DNA of 6,191 nucleotides from an uncultured Chitinophagaceae bacterium. Lineage in GTDB: Bacteria > Bacteroidota > Bacteroidia > Chitinophagales > Chitinophagaceae. The notes below the pieces were generated by a model that worked only from the letters and a program-made list of their open reading frames with translations, made no database searches and was not told the origin of the DNA. The DNA lies in assembly GCA_937897585.1 (NCBI GenBank), contig CALCNY010000094.1, positions 1 to 6,191 of the forward strand, written 5' to 3'. The position numbers and the translations under genes were made by a program. Positions 1 to 6,068 of the stretch are shown in pieces. The first letter of the stretch is position 1. Each line of letters opens with the position of its first letter.

Positions 1-1
1 C

Positions 2-376
2 GGCAACAAAAAATCATTATTGTATTATTTTTATGTAGCGGCTTACAAAGTGTTGCTCAGCACAGAAAAGAACATCCCTATTCAAGATTCCTATCCTATC
101 TCTTTATTCAGTAACAATATTACCAGATGGGTGCAAGATTTTATGGCACCATTTTTCATTTTTATTAAAATAGAATTTGAAAGCAATGCATCTGGCGAAG
201 ACAATTTTCTTGGTGGTGGAAAAACTCAAATTGAAAGCCGTCAATCCTATCGGATATTTGGCAACAAAAGAGACATCTCTTCTGCATCAATAAATATCGA
301 AAACAATAAAATCATCAATTTTAGTTTACAGCTAAAAAATAAAAATATTAAAGCTACATGCGAGTTCGTGCAATAA
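2..376 (+). CDS. C-terminal part of an unrecognised protein (5' end outside window)
   Basis: The reading frame is open from the window edge (first full codon at base 2) to TAA at 374-376, so this is the 3' end of a longer gene. A TTG at base 20 could be read as a start, but nothing upstream of it supports that. About 124 residues are visible. They include an aromatic segment near the start (LLYYFYVAAYKVLL), a short hydrophobic stretch (FMAPFFIFIKIEF), a Gly-rich FLGGGKTQIES motif and an alternating polar/hydrophobic tail that looks beta-rich. I do not recognise the family. The gene overlaps the start of the YaiO-type gene by 19 bp, so the two are probably translated from one mRNA and may act in the same envelope process. 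Base composition matches the genes downstream. No function is assigned. Confidence 0.75.
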   Translation, partial: GNKKSLLYYFYVAAYKVLLSTEKNIPIQDSYPISLFSNNITRWVQDFMAPFFIFIKIEFESNASGEDNFLGGGKTQIESRQSYRIFGNKRDISSASINIENNKIINFSLQLKNKNIKATCEFVQ

Positions 377-1539
377 TTATAACATTATCAATCATTTTTT
401 GCTGTAATCAATTAAAAGCTCAAGACTCATTGAGTGTTGATTTTATTGATCAAAATACTTATCAGCTCTATCTTAATGGAAAATGGGACCAATTGATAAA
501 CATGGGAAATAAAGCGATTGAGAGAGGAATAGATTTTTCTTATTTAAGACTTCGCTTGGGTTATGCAGCCATTCAAAAGAAAAATTATAGTGAGGCCTTG
601 AAGCATTATCAACATATTCTCAATAAAGATGAATACAACCAAACAGCGAGATATTATGTGTGGTATTGCAGAGAATTCCTCAATCAATCCGACGCGGCCA
701 TTTACAACGCCCGTTTTTTTTCAAAAGAAAGTTTAGCTTCTGAAAAATTAAGTAAGTATAAAATCAAATCAGTTGGAATTGAAAGCAGCTACAAAACGAC
801 AAACAATTCTTATAGGGGAAATGCCAATTACTACAGAATTAACCTTAGTGCTCAATTAGGCTTCAGCGTTACAATGAGTCAGTCTGTTATAGGATTCAAT
901 CAAATGATTAACGAAAAATTCCTTACCTCGATTCAACATAACGACTCCATTAAAATCAATCAAAAAGAATACTACAATTTAACGAGTGTCAATATTGACC
1001 ATCACTTGCAGTTGAAAGCCTCCTATCACTATTTGTACACGCCTTTTAATAATGTCACTTACCACAACCATTTGGGGATGATTGGCGTAAAATATTTGGG
1101 CGATTACTTGAATGTTCAAGGCTCGATTGTATTGGGCAAAATGACTGATACTTCATTTAGGCAGTATGAAGTGCAAGCTGATTATTATCCAATGGGAAAT
1201 TTAAATTTATATACGAGTACTAATTTAAGTTTCAGAGAATGGTCTGGTGATCATCAGATCAATCTTAAGCAAATCGTAGGTATCAAATTAAATAATAAAC
1301 TTTGGGTTGAAGGCAATGTAACGATTGGTAAATTCAGCAACCGAGTTGAAAATGATGGACTTTATGTTTACAATGCAATAGACCCGAATCTTTTTAAAGG
1401 AGGTATAACATTTTATTACGCGCCCAACAAACACTTACAAATACAACTGGGTACAATTTCTGAAAAAAGAGAATTATTTTATACAAACTATATTTTCAAT
1501 CAACAATCAATCAACGGAGGTATTACATGGAAATTTTAA
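358..1539 (+). CDS. YaiO family outer-membrane beta-barrel protein with N-terminal TPR region
   Basis: This is a secreted outer-membrane protein of 393 residues. Residues 1-21 form a signal peptide (basic start, hydrophobic core IIITLSIIF, cleavage likely at LKA/QD, typical of Bacteroidota). Residues about 33-112 contain TPR-like helices, including LRLGYAAIQKKNYSEALKHY. From about 135 to the end the sequence alternates hydrophobic and polar residues with many Tyr, Asn and Gly, and ends in GGITWKF, whose terminal aromatic residue is typical of outer-membrane barrels. This TPR-plus-barrel arrangement and the length match my knowledge of the YaiO family, whose biochemical role is unknown to me. 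The start at 358 lies inside the preceding gene (19-bp overlap) and puts the signal peptide right at the N-terminus. The 3' end overlaps the next gene by 13 bp. Family call by pattern recognition, fairly sure; function unknown. Confidence 0.85.
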   Translation: MRVRAIIITLSIIFCCNQLKAQDSLSVDFIDQNTYQLYLNGKWDQLINMGNKAIERGIDFSYLRLRLGYAAIQKKNYSEALKHYQHILNKDEYNQTARYYVWYCREFLNQSDAAIYNARFFSKESLASEKLSKYKIKSVGIESSYKTTNNSYRGNANYYRINLSAQLGFSVTMSQSVIGFNQMINEKFLTSIQHNDSIKINQKEYYNLTSVNIDHHLQLKASYHYLYTPFNNVTYHNHLGMIGVKYLGDYLNVQGSIVLGKMTDTSFRQYEVQADYYPMGNLNLYTSTNLSFREWSGDHQINLKQIVGIKLNNKLWVEGNVTIGKFSNRVENDGLYVYNAIDPNLFKGGITFYYAPNKHLQIQLGTISEKRELFYTNYIFNQQSINGGITWKF

Positions 1540-2147
1540 AAAAATCAATCGCAACAGCGTTAATCATCGGTGTTAGTTTTTGGGCAAATGCTCAAAATGA
1601 AGCTACCATGCAAAAAGCATTCAGTGAAAGTTACAAACAAGAAGCCGCTTATAAATACGGTGAAGCCATTGCGGAACTGACACCTTTCAATAACAATGAC
1701 AGCTATGAATTGAATCTTAGGTTAGGATGGCTTCATTATTTAAATAAGAATTATAGTCAAGCTCAAACTTACTACCAGCATGCTGTTTCGCTGAAACCTT
1801 ACGCTATAGAAGCCAAACTAGGTTATGTAAAAGCTTTGGCTGCAACTGAAAACTGGGATAAAGTGTTGCAACAATATGAGGAAATATTAAAGATAGATCC
1901 TCAAAATTATACTGCGAATTATTGGTCGGGAGTTATTTATTATAATCGTAAAAAATACGAAACGGCTTCAAAAATTTTTGAAAAGCTCATCAATCTATAT
2001 CCTTTCGATTACGATGCCAATCATTTAATGGCTTGGACTTGTTTAAATATGGGCAGAATTAATGATGCCAAAACACTCTTTAATAAAGCATTGTTGATTA
2101 AACCAAATGATGCCTCTTGTTTGGAGGGATTGAGTAAAATTAAATAA
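1527..2147 (+). CDS. Secreted tetratricopeptide repeat protein, partner of the YaiO-type barrel
   Basis: This 206-residue protein begins with a signal peptide (residues 1-22, cleavage likely at ANA/Q), so it should be periplasmic or surface exposed. The rest is almost entirely TPR helices, about 59-92, 93-126, 127-160 and 161-195, with a degenerate repeat before them (27-58). Typical TPR residues are visible in LGWLHYLNKNYSQAQTYY and in the PQNYTANYWSGVIYYNRKKY stretch. The ATG lies within the last codons of the barrel gene. A GGAGG six bases upstream (1516-1520) is a good ribosome-binding site although it also encodes the barrel's Gly-Gly. Its TPRs closely resemble the TPR region of the barrel protein (both contain LRLG and KNYSxA), which suggests duplication or a shared binding partner. 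TPRs bind proteins; the ligand is unknown. Confidence 0.85.
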   Translation: MEILKKSIATALIIGVSFWANAQNEATMQKAFSESYKQEAAYKYGEAIAELTPFNNNDSYELNLRLGWLHYLNKNYSQAQTYYQHAVSLKPYAIEAKLGYVKALAATENWDKVLQQYEEILKIDPQNYTANYWSGVIYYNRKKYETASKIFEKLINLYPFDYDANHLMAWTCLNMGRINDAKTLFNKALLIKPNDASCLEGLSKIK

Positions 2148-2165
2148 GAAGGGAAATAGTAATAA

Positions 2166-2224
2166 CCACGTATTCACGAATTGATTTTACCTTCTCTGAA
2201 AATAAACAATTCGTGAATTCGTGG
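2166..2224. repeat. Imperfect inverted repeat (hairpin) between convergent genes
   Basis: Left arm 2166-2183 (CCACGTATTCACGAATTG) and right arm 2207-2224 (CAATTCGTGAATTCGTGG) are reverse complements over 18 bases with a single mismatch. An inner ATTTT (2184-2188) can pair with AAAAT (2199-2203), leaving a 3-base bulge. The element sits in the 96-bp gap between the end of the TPR gene on the + strand and the end of the M1 peptidase gene on the - strand, the position expected of a bidirectional terminator. No strong T-run follows either arm, so it could equally be a dispersed palindromic (REP-like) element. Its internal TTCGTGAATTCGTGG is itself a near-repeat of the unit ATTCGTG. Confidence 0.75.
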
Positions 2225-2243
2225 CTAAACTATATACGAGCAA

Positions 2244-4190
2244 CTATTGCTTCCATTCATTATTCTTAAAGTTGATATCCGGCAATACTTTATCAGGATC
2301 AATAGTCACTGATTTTAGCATCTCTTTTACAGGAATTTTTACAATGAAGCTTGATGCGTTATTCCAGATTTCTACCGGAAGTTTGAGGGTATCTTTTTTT
2401 CCAAAAACAGTTTCGTATGAAATGACAACCGGCATTGCCATCTGATTCAAATTTGAAATGGTAACCAATGGACCTGTTGCATCATTTTTAACTTCGGTTA
2501 CTGCCTGATCTAATTTGTAATCATTGAGGAACCAAGCTCTCCAAAACCAACCAAGGTCTTCTCCCGCTGCATTGTTCATCGTATTGAAAAAATCCCATGG
2601 GGTTGGATGTTTAAATGCCCATTTTTTGATGTAAGTTCTGAAAGCATAATCAAATCTATCTTCACCCAAAACGTATTTTCTTAATAAATTAAGTGCGATA
2701 CCTGGTTTGTAATACAAAGCCACTCCAATATTTGATTCTTTTATAGCATCAGGTGTATTAAAAATACTTTCTGTGTAAGGACTGAAAAGATTGTAAGCAG
2801 ATTCTTCACCACTGGTAGGTAATTCTTTATATTCCCCATTATTGAAATCATCATGAGCCGGCATGTTTATAAATGTATTAAAACCTTCATCCATCCAACC
2901 ATATAGCCTTTCATTACTTCCAACAATCATCGGAAACCAGGTGTGACCAAATTCATGATCGGTTACACCAAAAAGCCCTTCTCCTGTTGAGCCAGAGCTA
3001 CAAAAAACAATTCCGGGATACTCCATTCCACCCACATTGCTTGCCACATTCACCGCTACCGGGTAAGGATATTCGAACCATCTTTTGCTATAATTTTCGA
3101 TACTGCCTTTTACATATTCAGTGGCTCTACCCCATGCTGCATTTCCCTTACTTTCCACCGGATATACGCTCATTGCCAAAGATTTTTTTCCTGATGGCAA
3201 ATTTATTCTTGAAGCATCCCATACAAAGGCTTCTGAACTTGCCCAAGACACATCTCTTGCATTATTCAGCTTGAATTTCCAAGTTAGTTCTTTTGCTTTG
3301 GGTCTTGATTTGGGATCTTTAACCTCTGCTTCAGTTCTTATCATTACAGTTTTGTCACTGTTTGCAGCAAGTTCCAATCTTTTTATTTGCTCTGCTGTAA
3401 GTACTTCTTGAGGATTTTGTAAAACACCACCGGCAACAACAATGTGGCTTGCAGGAGCAGTGATGCTAAAATCAAAATCACCATATTCAAGATAGAATTC
3501 ACTTGGACCAAGATAAGGGTCGGTGTTCCATCCTCTCACATCATCATATACACACATACGAGGATACCATTGTGCAACTGCTATAATATTTCCGTTTTGA
3601 GTAGGCAATATTCCATATCTGTCTGCACCATAATTTGTAAGTGTAAAACTATAATCTATTGAAATGGACATAGTATGACCTAATGACAATAAAGCTTCAT
3701 CCAATCTTATTTGCATTCTGGTATCTTCAACTATATATTTGGCATCACTACTTACATTATTTCCTAAGCTGTCGTGTGAAGTGATTTTTACAGATTTGAT
3801 TTTATACCCACCATTGAAAGTTGAATTGGCATCACCATATCGACTTCTTGAAGTTGCCGGCATTCTTGCTTGACCGCGACTGTCTTTATTGAAAAGATTT
3901 TGATCTAGCTGTAGCCATAAATAATTCAAATCATTAGGACTATTGTTCTTGTACTTAATAACAACGGTACCACTTATTTCTTTGGTTTCGGGATTAAGCC
4001 TAACATTAATATTGTAATCAGCTTTATTCTGCCAATACATCGCAGAAGGTGCACCAGAAGCAGTTCGGCTCAAACTACCCCCAACTGGATATTGAACAGG
4101 GGCAAATAAGGCATGAGGGTCATAACTTGATTGTGCATAAATGCTGAAAATAGAAAATAAGCATAGAATTGAAAGAATGATTTTTTTCAT
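2244..4190 (-). CDS. Secreted M1 family zinc metallopeptidase (aminopeptidase-like)
   Basis: This 648-residue protein should cleave residues from the N-termini of peptides outside the cytoplasm. A signal peptide covers residues 1-19 (MKKIILSILCLFSIFSIYA, then Q). An N-terminal beta domain (about 50-330) is followed by the thermolysin-like catalytic domain. The GxMEN-like substrate motif is GGMEYPG (387-393). The zinc motif is HEFGH (412-416), and the third zinc ligand is E435 in WMDEGFN, exactly 18 residues after the second His, as in M1 enzymes. Y493 or Y494 in LYYKPG is the likely transition-state Tyr. After about residue 560 there is a short beta-rich C-terminal part. The large helical C-terminal domain of PepN is missing, and no type IX secretion tail is seen. 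All key residues are present, so the enzyme is probably active. The start is followed by an A7 run. It lies downstream of a repeat-rich gap and convergent to the YaiO operon. Confidence 0.93.
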   Translation of the reverse strand: MKKIILSILCLFSIFSIYAQSSYDPHALFAPVQYPVGGSLSRTASGAPSAMYWQNKADYNINVRLNPETKEISGTVVIKYKNNSPNDLNYLWLQLDQNLFNKDSRGQARMPATSRSRYGDANSTFNGGYKIKSVKITSHDSLGNNVSSDAKYIVEDTRMQIRLDEALLSLGHTMSISIDYSFTLTNYGADRYGILPTQNGNIIAVAQWYPRMCVYDDVRGWNTDPYLGPSEFYLEYGDFDFSITAPASHIVVAGGVLQNPQEVLTAEQIKRLELAANSDKTVMIRTEAEVKDPKSRPKAKELTWKFKLNNARDVSWASSEAFVWDASRINLPSGKKSLAMSVYPVESKGNAAWGRATEYVKGSIENYSKRWFEYPYPVAVNVASNVGGMEYPGIVFCSSGSTGEGLFGVTDHEFGHTWFPMIVGSNERLYGWMDEGFNTFINMPAHDDFNNGEYKELPTSGEESAYNLFSPYTESIFNTPDAIKESNIGVALYYKPGIALNLLRKYVLGEDRFDYAFRTYIKKWAFKHPTPWDFFNTMNNAAGEDLGWFWRAWFLNDYKLDQAVTEVKNDATGPLVTISNLNQMAMPVVISYETVFGKKDTLKLPVEIWNNASSFIVKIPVKEMLKSVTIDPDKVLPDINFKNNEWKQ

Positions 4191-4232
4191 ATTATTATTT
4201 TGAGAAAACGAAGTTAGGTAAAAGAGGGAACG

Positions 4233-4260
4233 TTTGGGGTTTGGGGTTTAGGAATTGGGG
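4233..4260. repeat. Four tandem 7-bp G-rich heptads
   Basis: The 28 bases divide exactly into TTTGGGG, TTTGGGG, TTTAGGA and ATTGGGG. Together with GGG at 4226-4228, the + strand carries four G-runs of three or more (4226, 4236, 4243, 4257), enough for a loose G-quadruplex. The array starts about 43 bp upstream of the M1 peptidase ATG, with the G-rich strand as template for that gene, so it lies in its promoter or leader region. Confidence 0.7.
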
Positions 4261-4264
4261 ATTT

Positions 4265-4353
4265 GTTCAAAATGTTCAAAAAGTTTAATTAGTTCAATAG
4301 GTTGTTAGACGAAAAACATTTTAAACTTATTGAACAAATTGAACCTCTTGAAC
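4265..4353. repeat. Facing arrays of 9-bp GTTCAANNN units forming a long hairpin
   Basis: On the + strand, units with a 9-bp period start at 4265, 4274, 4283 and 4292 (GTTCAAAAT, GTTCAAAAA, GTTTAATTA, GTTCAATAG), with a degenerate fifth at 4301. On the opposite strand, matching units end at 4353, 4344, 4335 and 4326. The arms nest: 4283-4299 pairs with 4328-4344 with one A-A mismatch and one G-U pair, and 4274-4279 pairs with 4348-4353. The loop is about 28 bases. A T7 run follows on the + strand only, whereas both flanking genes are on the - strand, so a simple intrinsic terminator for them is not evident. Confidence 0.75.
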
Positions 4354-4379
4354 CAACATGTTTTTTTATTTATTCAACC

Positions 4380-4457
4380 TATCTAGCTTTATCTAGCCTA
4401 TCCAGCTTTATCCGGCTTATCCATCATATCTACTAGCTTTATCCAGCCTATCCAGCA
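4380..4457. repeat. Degenerate 9/10-bp tandem repeat (19-bp pairs) of TATCCAGC type
   Basis: Eight units follow each other: TATCTAGCT, TTATCTAGCC, TATCCAGCT, TTATCCGGCT, TATCCATCA, TATCTACTAGCT, TTATCCAGCC and TATCCAGCA. Units of 9 and 10 bases alternate, giving a 19-bp period (TATCYAGCTTTATCYRGCY), nearly two helical turns. The array ends next to a C7 run at 4459-4465, just downstream of the stop codon of the - strand TPR gene. It is therefore in the 3' region of that transcript and upstream of the M1 peptidase gene. Confidence 0.8.
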
Positions 4458-4466
4458 TCCCCCCCT

Positions 4467-5234
4467 CTACTCAATCTCACTCAACAACTGAGTTGCTTTG
4501 GTTTTAATAATCGGATCTTCTTCAGTGTAATTTGGCATAGCAATTACATAGTTAAGGTTTTTTTGAGCGTTTATGTTATCGTTCAATTTATGATATGCTT
4601 TTGCTAATTCCAGATAATTGGATCCGAAATAAGGATTAAGTTCTTTTACTTTTTCATAGGCTTTTACCGATTCTGAAAAAGAGGAATTGGGTAAGCCACC
4701 ATAGATAAGCTTTATGGCAGCTTTCTCAAAAAAACCGAGGTTACTTACTTCATAATTCCACTTACCAATAATATGCCAGGCCTTGAAATTTTTGGGATTG
4801 ATGTGTACAGCATTATCCGCATAAGTTTTGATTTCCTTTACTGTTGATACTTTTTCTTTGCCCGAACGTGTAAGTGCCAGCCTTCCCAAAGCCATACTCA
4901 TTGCAACATTAGCATCGTCGGATTGCGGATAATATTTATACGCCATTTGGGCGAAAGCCAAAGAAGATTTATAATATTGGTCGCGGTTAACTGTGTTAGT
5001 TTCCCTTACGCCAATTCTGCTGTACAATTCACTGCATTTATATAAAACGTGTAAATCAGTAGGTTTTAGCTTTTGTGCTTCAGTATATTTCTTTAAAGCC
5101 TGTAACTCTTTTTGTTCTTTTTCAAGTTTTGCAGCGTCTTGAATTAATGAATTAAAGTCTTGAGAGAAAGCCATTCTAGCCCACAATAATAAAATGAAAA
5201 GTGATAAAACTTTAGTGAAAAATCGGGCTGTCAT
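4467..5234 (-). CDS. Secreted TPR protein resembling the eukaryotic RMDN (RMD1/FAM82) family
   Basis: This 255-residue protein starts with a signal peptide (hydrophobic VLSLFILLLWARMAFS, cleavage near AFS/QD at residue 24), so it should be periplasmic or surface exposed. Helical TPR-like segments cover about 26-60, 88-118, 133-165 and 185-235. The part from about 124 to 217 carries a pattern I know from RMDN proteins: GKEK, then IKTYADNAVHINPKN, then GKWNYEVSNLGFFEK, then YGGLPNSSFSESVKAYEK, and ELNP followed by YLELAKAYHKL. RMDN proteins are mitochondrial or microtubule-linked TPR proteins in eukaryotes; the bacterial role is unknown to me. The start lies two bases after the FolB stop, so the two genes are almost certainly cotranscribed. 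The similarity is from memory of the motif pattern; a generic TPR protein is the fallback. Confidence 0.85.
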   Translation of the reverse strand: MTARFFTKVLSLFILLLWARMAFSQDFNSLIQDAAKLEKEQKELQALKKYTEAQKLKPTDLHVLYKCSELYSRIGVRETNTVNRDQYYKSSLAFAQMAYKYYPQSDDANVAMSMALGRLALTRSGKEKVSTVKEIKTYADNAVHINPKNFKAWHIIGKWNYEVSNLGFFEKAAIKLIYGGLPNSSFSESVKAYEKVKELNPYFGSNYLELAKAYHKLNDNINAQKNLNYVIAMPNYTEEDPIIKTKATQLLSEIE

Positions 5235-5236
5235 AA

Positions 5237-5491
5237 TTAAAAATTCTTTTGCAAACTTACGCCAACATTGCCCTTAAAACCAATTACAGGTGGATTTGAT
5301 TTTTGAATGGAAATTTTAATTTGTTTGACTTGTGGAAATTTCTGGCAAATAGCACTAATAATATCTTCAGCCACAACTTCAATTAAATCGGTTGGAATGA
5401 GCATTCTTTTTTGTACGATTTCATAAACCAGAGAATAATCAATTGTATCTGAGATGGAAGATATTATTTCATCACTTTCAAAATCAACATC
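5237..5491 (-). pseudogene. folB: dihydroneopterin aldolase, 5' third missing
   Basis: FolB converts dihydroneopterin to hydroxymethyl-dihydropterin in folate synthesis. About 84 of the usual roughly 120 residues are present. Visible family features are the DTIDYSLVYEIV segment, the LIEVVAE helix with its conserved Glu, the ISIQKSNPP stretch with the conserved Lys before Pro-Pro, and a GNVGVSLQKNF ending that I associate with Bacteroidota FolB. The missing N-terminal part would carry the HG(x)nE region of the active site. Codon and base composition match the host genes (GC about 31% at 5281-5460), unlike the ATPase part fused to it. The gene ends two bases before the RMDN-like TPR gene, with which it forms an operon. 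Confidence 0.8.
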
Positions 5492-5983
5492 AACAAGGAT
5501 GACCTTTCTGCGCGCGCTTACCTCTTCGGCAAGTGCGAGAGCGAGTTGAGTTTTTCCGGGACCACTCGAGCTTCCTGTCACGAGAACTATCCTTCGTGCC
5601 GATTCCACAACTTTAGGTGAGGCGCTTTGCAGTGAAATAGTTGGGGTTTGTGAGTGGACCATTGGTAAGCGAAGTTGACTACGAATCTTCTGCATAATTT
5701 CGTGAGCTGTACGAGGTACGGAGTCGAGAGAAATGGAGCTCACAGTTGGGGAAGCTAAATCTCCAAGTGTTTCATCTGTTAATCCAGGAAAGTCGGAAGT
5801 AAAGACGATGATGGTCCGTAACTCGAGTGAACGGTCCCTCATATATACCTTGAGGGCGTCACCATCGAATGCTCTATAGATGATGCTCCAACCCTGAGTG
5901 AAGAGAAGCTGTGAGACATAATCTTCTAAGTCTGCATCACCAATCGCTGTGACAACTTCAATTTGAGGTATTTCAGAACGCAT
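5237..5983 (-). CDS. Chimeric open frame: CpaE/MinD-like P-loop ATPase N-part fused to FolB C-part
   Basis: The frame encodes two unrelated pieces. Numbering from the ATG at 5983 (MRSEIPQIEVV), residues about 5-95 resemble the degenerate receiver-like domain of CpaE pilus proteins. Residues 131-166 are the start of a ParA/MinD-type ATPase, with Walker A GSSSGPGKT (137-145) and the strand KVILVDVD. The sequence then switches to dihydroneopterin aldolase: DTIDYSLVYEIV, LIEVVAE, KSNPP and the end GNVGVSLQKNF. The ATPase has lost everything after its second strand and FolB has lost its first third, so neither activity is expected. I chose 5983 because it overlaps the upstream gene by only 11 bp (ATGCGTTCTGA) and has GGTGG upstream; a start at 6019 is possible. 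GC drops sharply at the switch. Likely an artefact of assembly or a recombination product rather than a functional fusion. Confidence 0.7.
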   Translation of the reverse strand: MRSEIPQIEVVTAIGDADLEDYVSQLLFTQGWSIIYRAFDGDALKVYMRDRSLELRTIIVFTSDFPGLTDETLGDLASPTVSSISLDSVPRTAHEIMQKIRSQLRLPMVHSQTPTISLQSASPKVVESARRIVLVTGSSSGPGKTQLALALAEEVSARRKVILVDVDFESDEIISSISDTIDYSLVYEIVQKRMLIPTDLIEVVAEDIISAICQKFPQVKQIKISIQKSNPPVIGFKGNVGVSLQKNF

Positions 5984-6068
5984 TTCGAACCACCACGATT
6001 CTGCCCATTTGAATGGCATCCGTTATCTCTAGAAGCACTTTCTGCTCAACGCTGAGTAAAAGGTTGAT
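5492..6068. other. Foreign-looking segment of higher GC between two cut host genes
   Basis: Hand-counted GC is 145 of 300 bases at 5521-5820 (48%), against 56 of 180 (31%) at 5281-5460 and 42 of 120 (35%) at 6061-6180. The segment holds the end of one gene (through 5973) and the start of a CpaE-like ATPase in the same - orientation, overlapping by 11 bp as in a Tad/Flp pilus operon. Its left edge lies within FolB at about 5480-5500 and its right edge within a rhomboid gene at about 6048-6075; both edges are approximate. No terminal inverted repeat, target duplication, transposase or integrase is visible at either edge. The source lineage is uncertain, with a pilus-bearing actinobacterium as one guess. 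Confidence 0.7.

Noticed and set aside
20..22. TTG as the start of the first gene
   Set aside because: The frame is open to the window edge and no ribosome-binding site precedes it; a truncated gene is more likely.
2221..2445. Small + strand open frame starting at the hairpin arm
   Set aside because: It is almost entirely antisense to the end of the M1 peptidase gene and its start lies within the inverted repeat.
2987..3662. Several + strand open frames opposite the M1 peptidase gene
   Set aside because: They are antisense to a gene with intact zinc motifs, have no recognisable protein features and overlap each other.
4209..4216. TAACTTCG on the - strand as a Bacteroidota -7 promoter element (TAnnTTTG) for the M1 gene
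   Set aside because: One mismatch and no TTTG element about 20 bases further upstream; too weak to annotate.
4274..4367. Hairpin plus T7 (4361-4367) as an intrinsic terminator
   Set aside because: The T-run fits only + strand transcription, while both flanking genes are on the - strand.
4265..4457. The repeat arrays as a CRISPR array
   Set aside because: Units are 9-10 bp and contiguous with no unique spacers of about 30 bp and no cas genes.
4459..4465. C7 run as a phase-variation tract
   Set aside because: It lies outside the coding sequence, just after a stop codon, with no promoter it could evidently tune.
5984..6019. Upstream start at 6019 for the ATPase-FolB frame
   Set aside because: It would add 12 residues and a 47-bp overlap with the upstream frame. 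These residues look like a shadow of that frame, and 5983 gives the usual short overlap.
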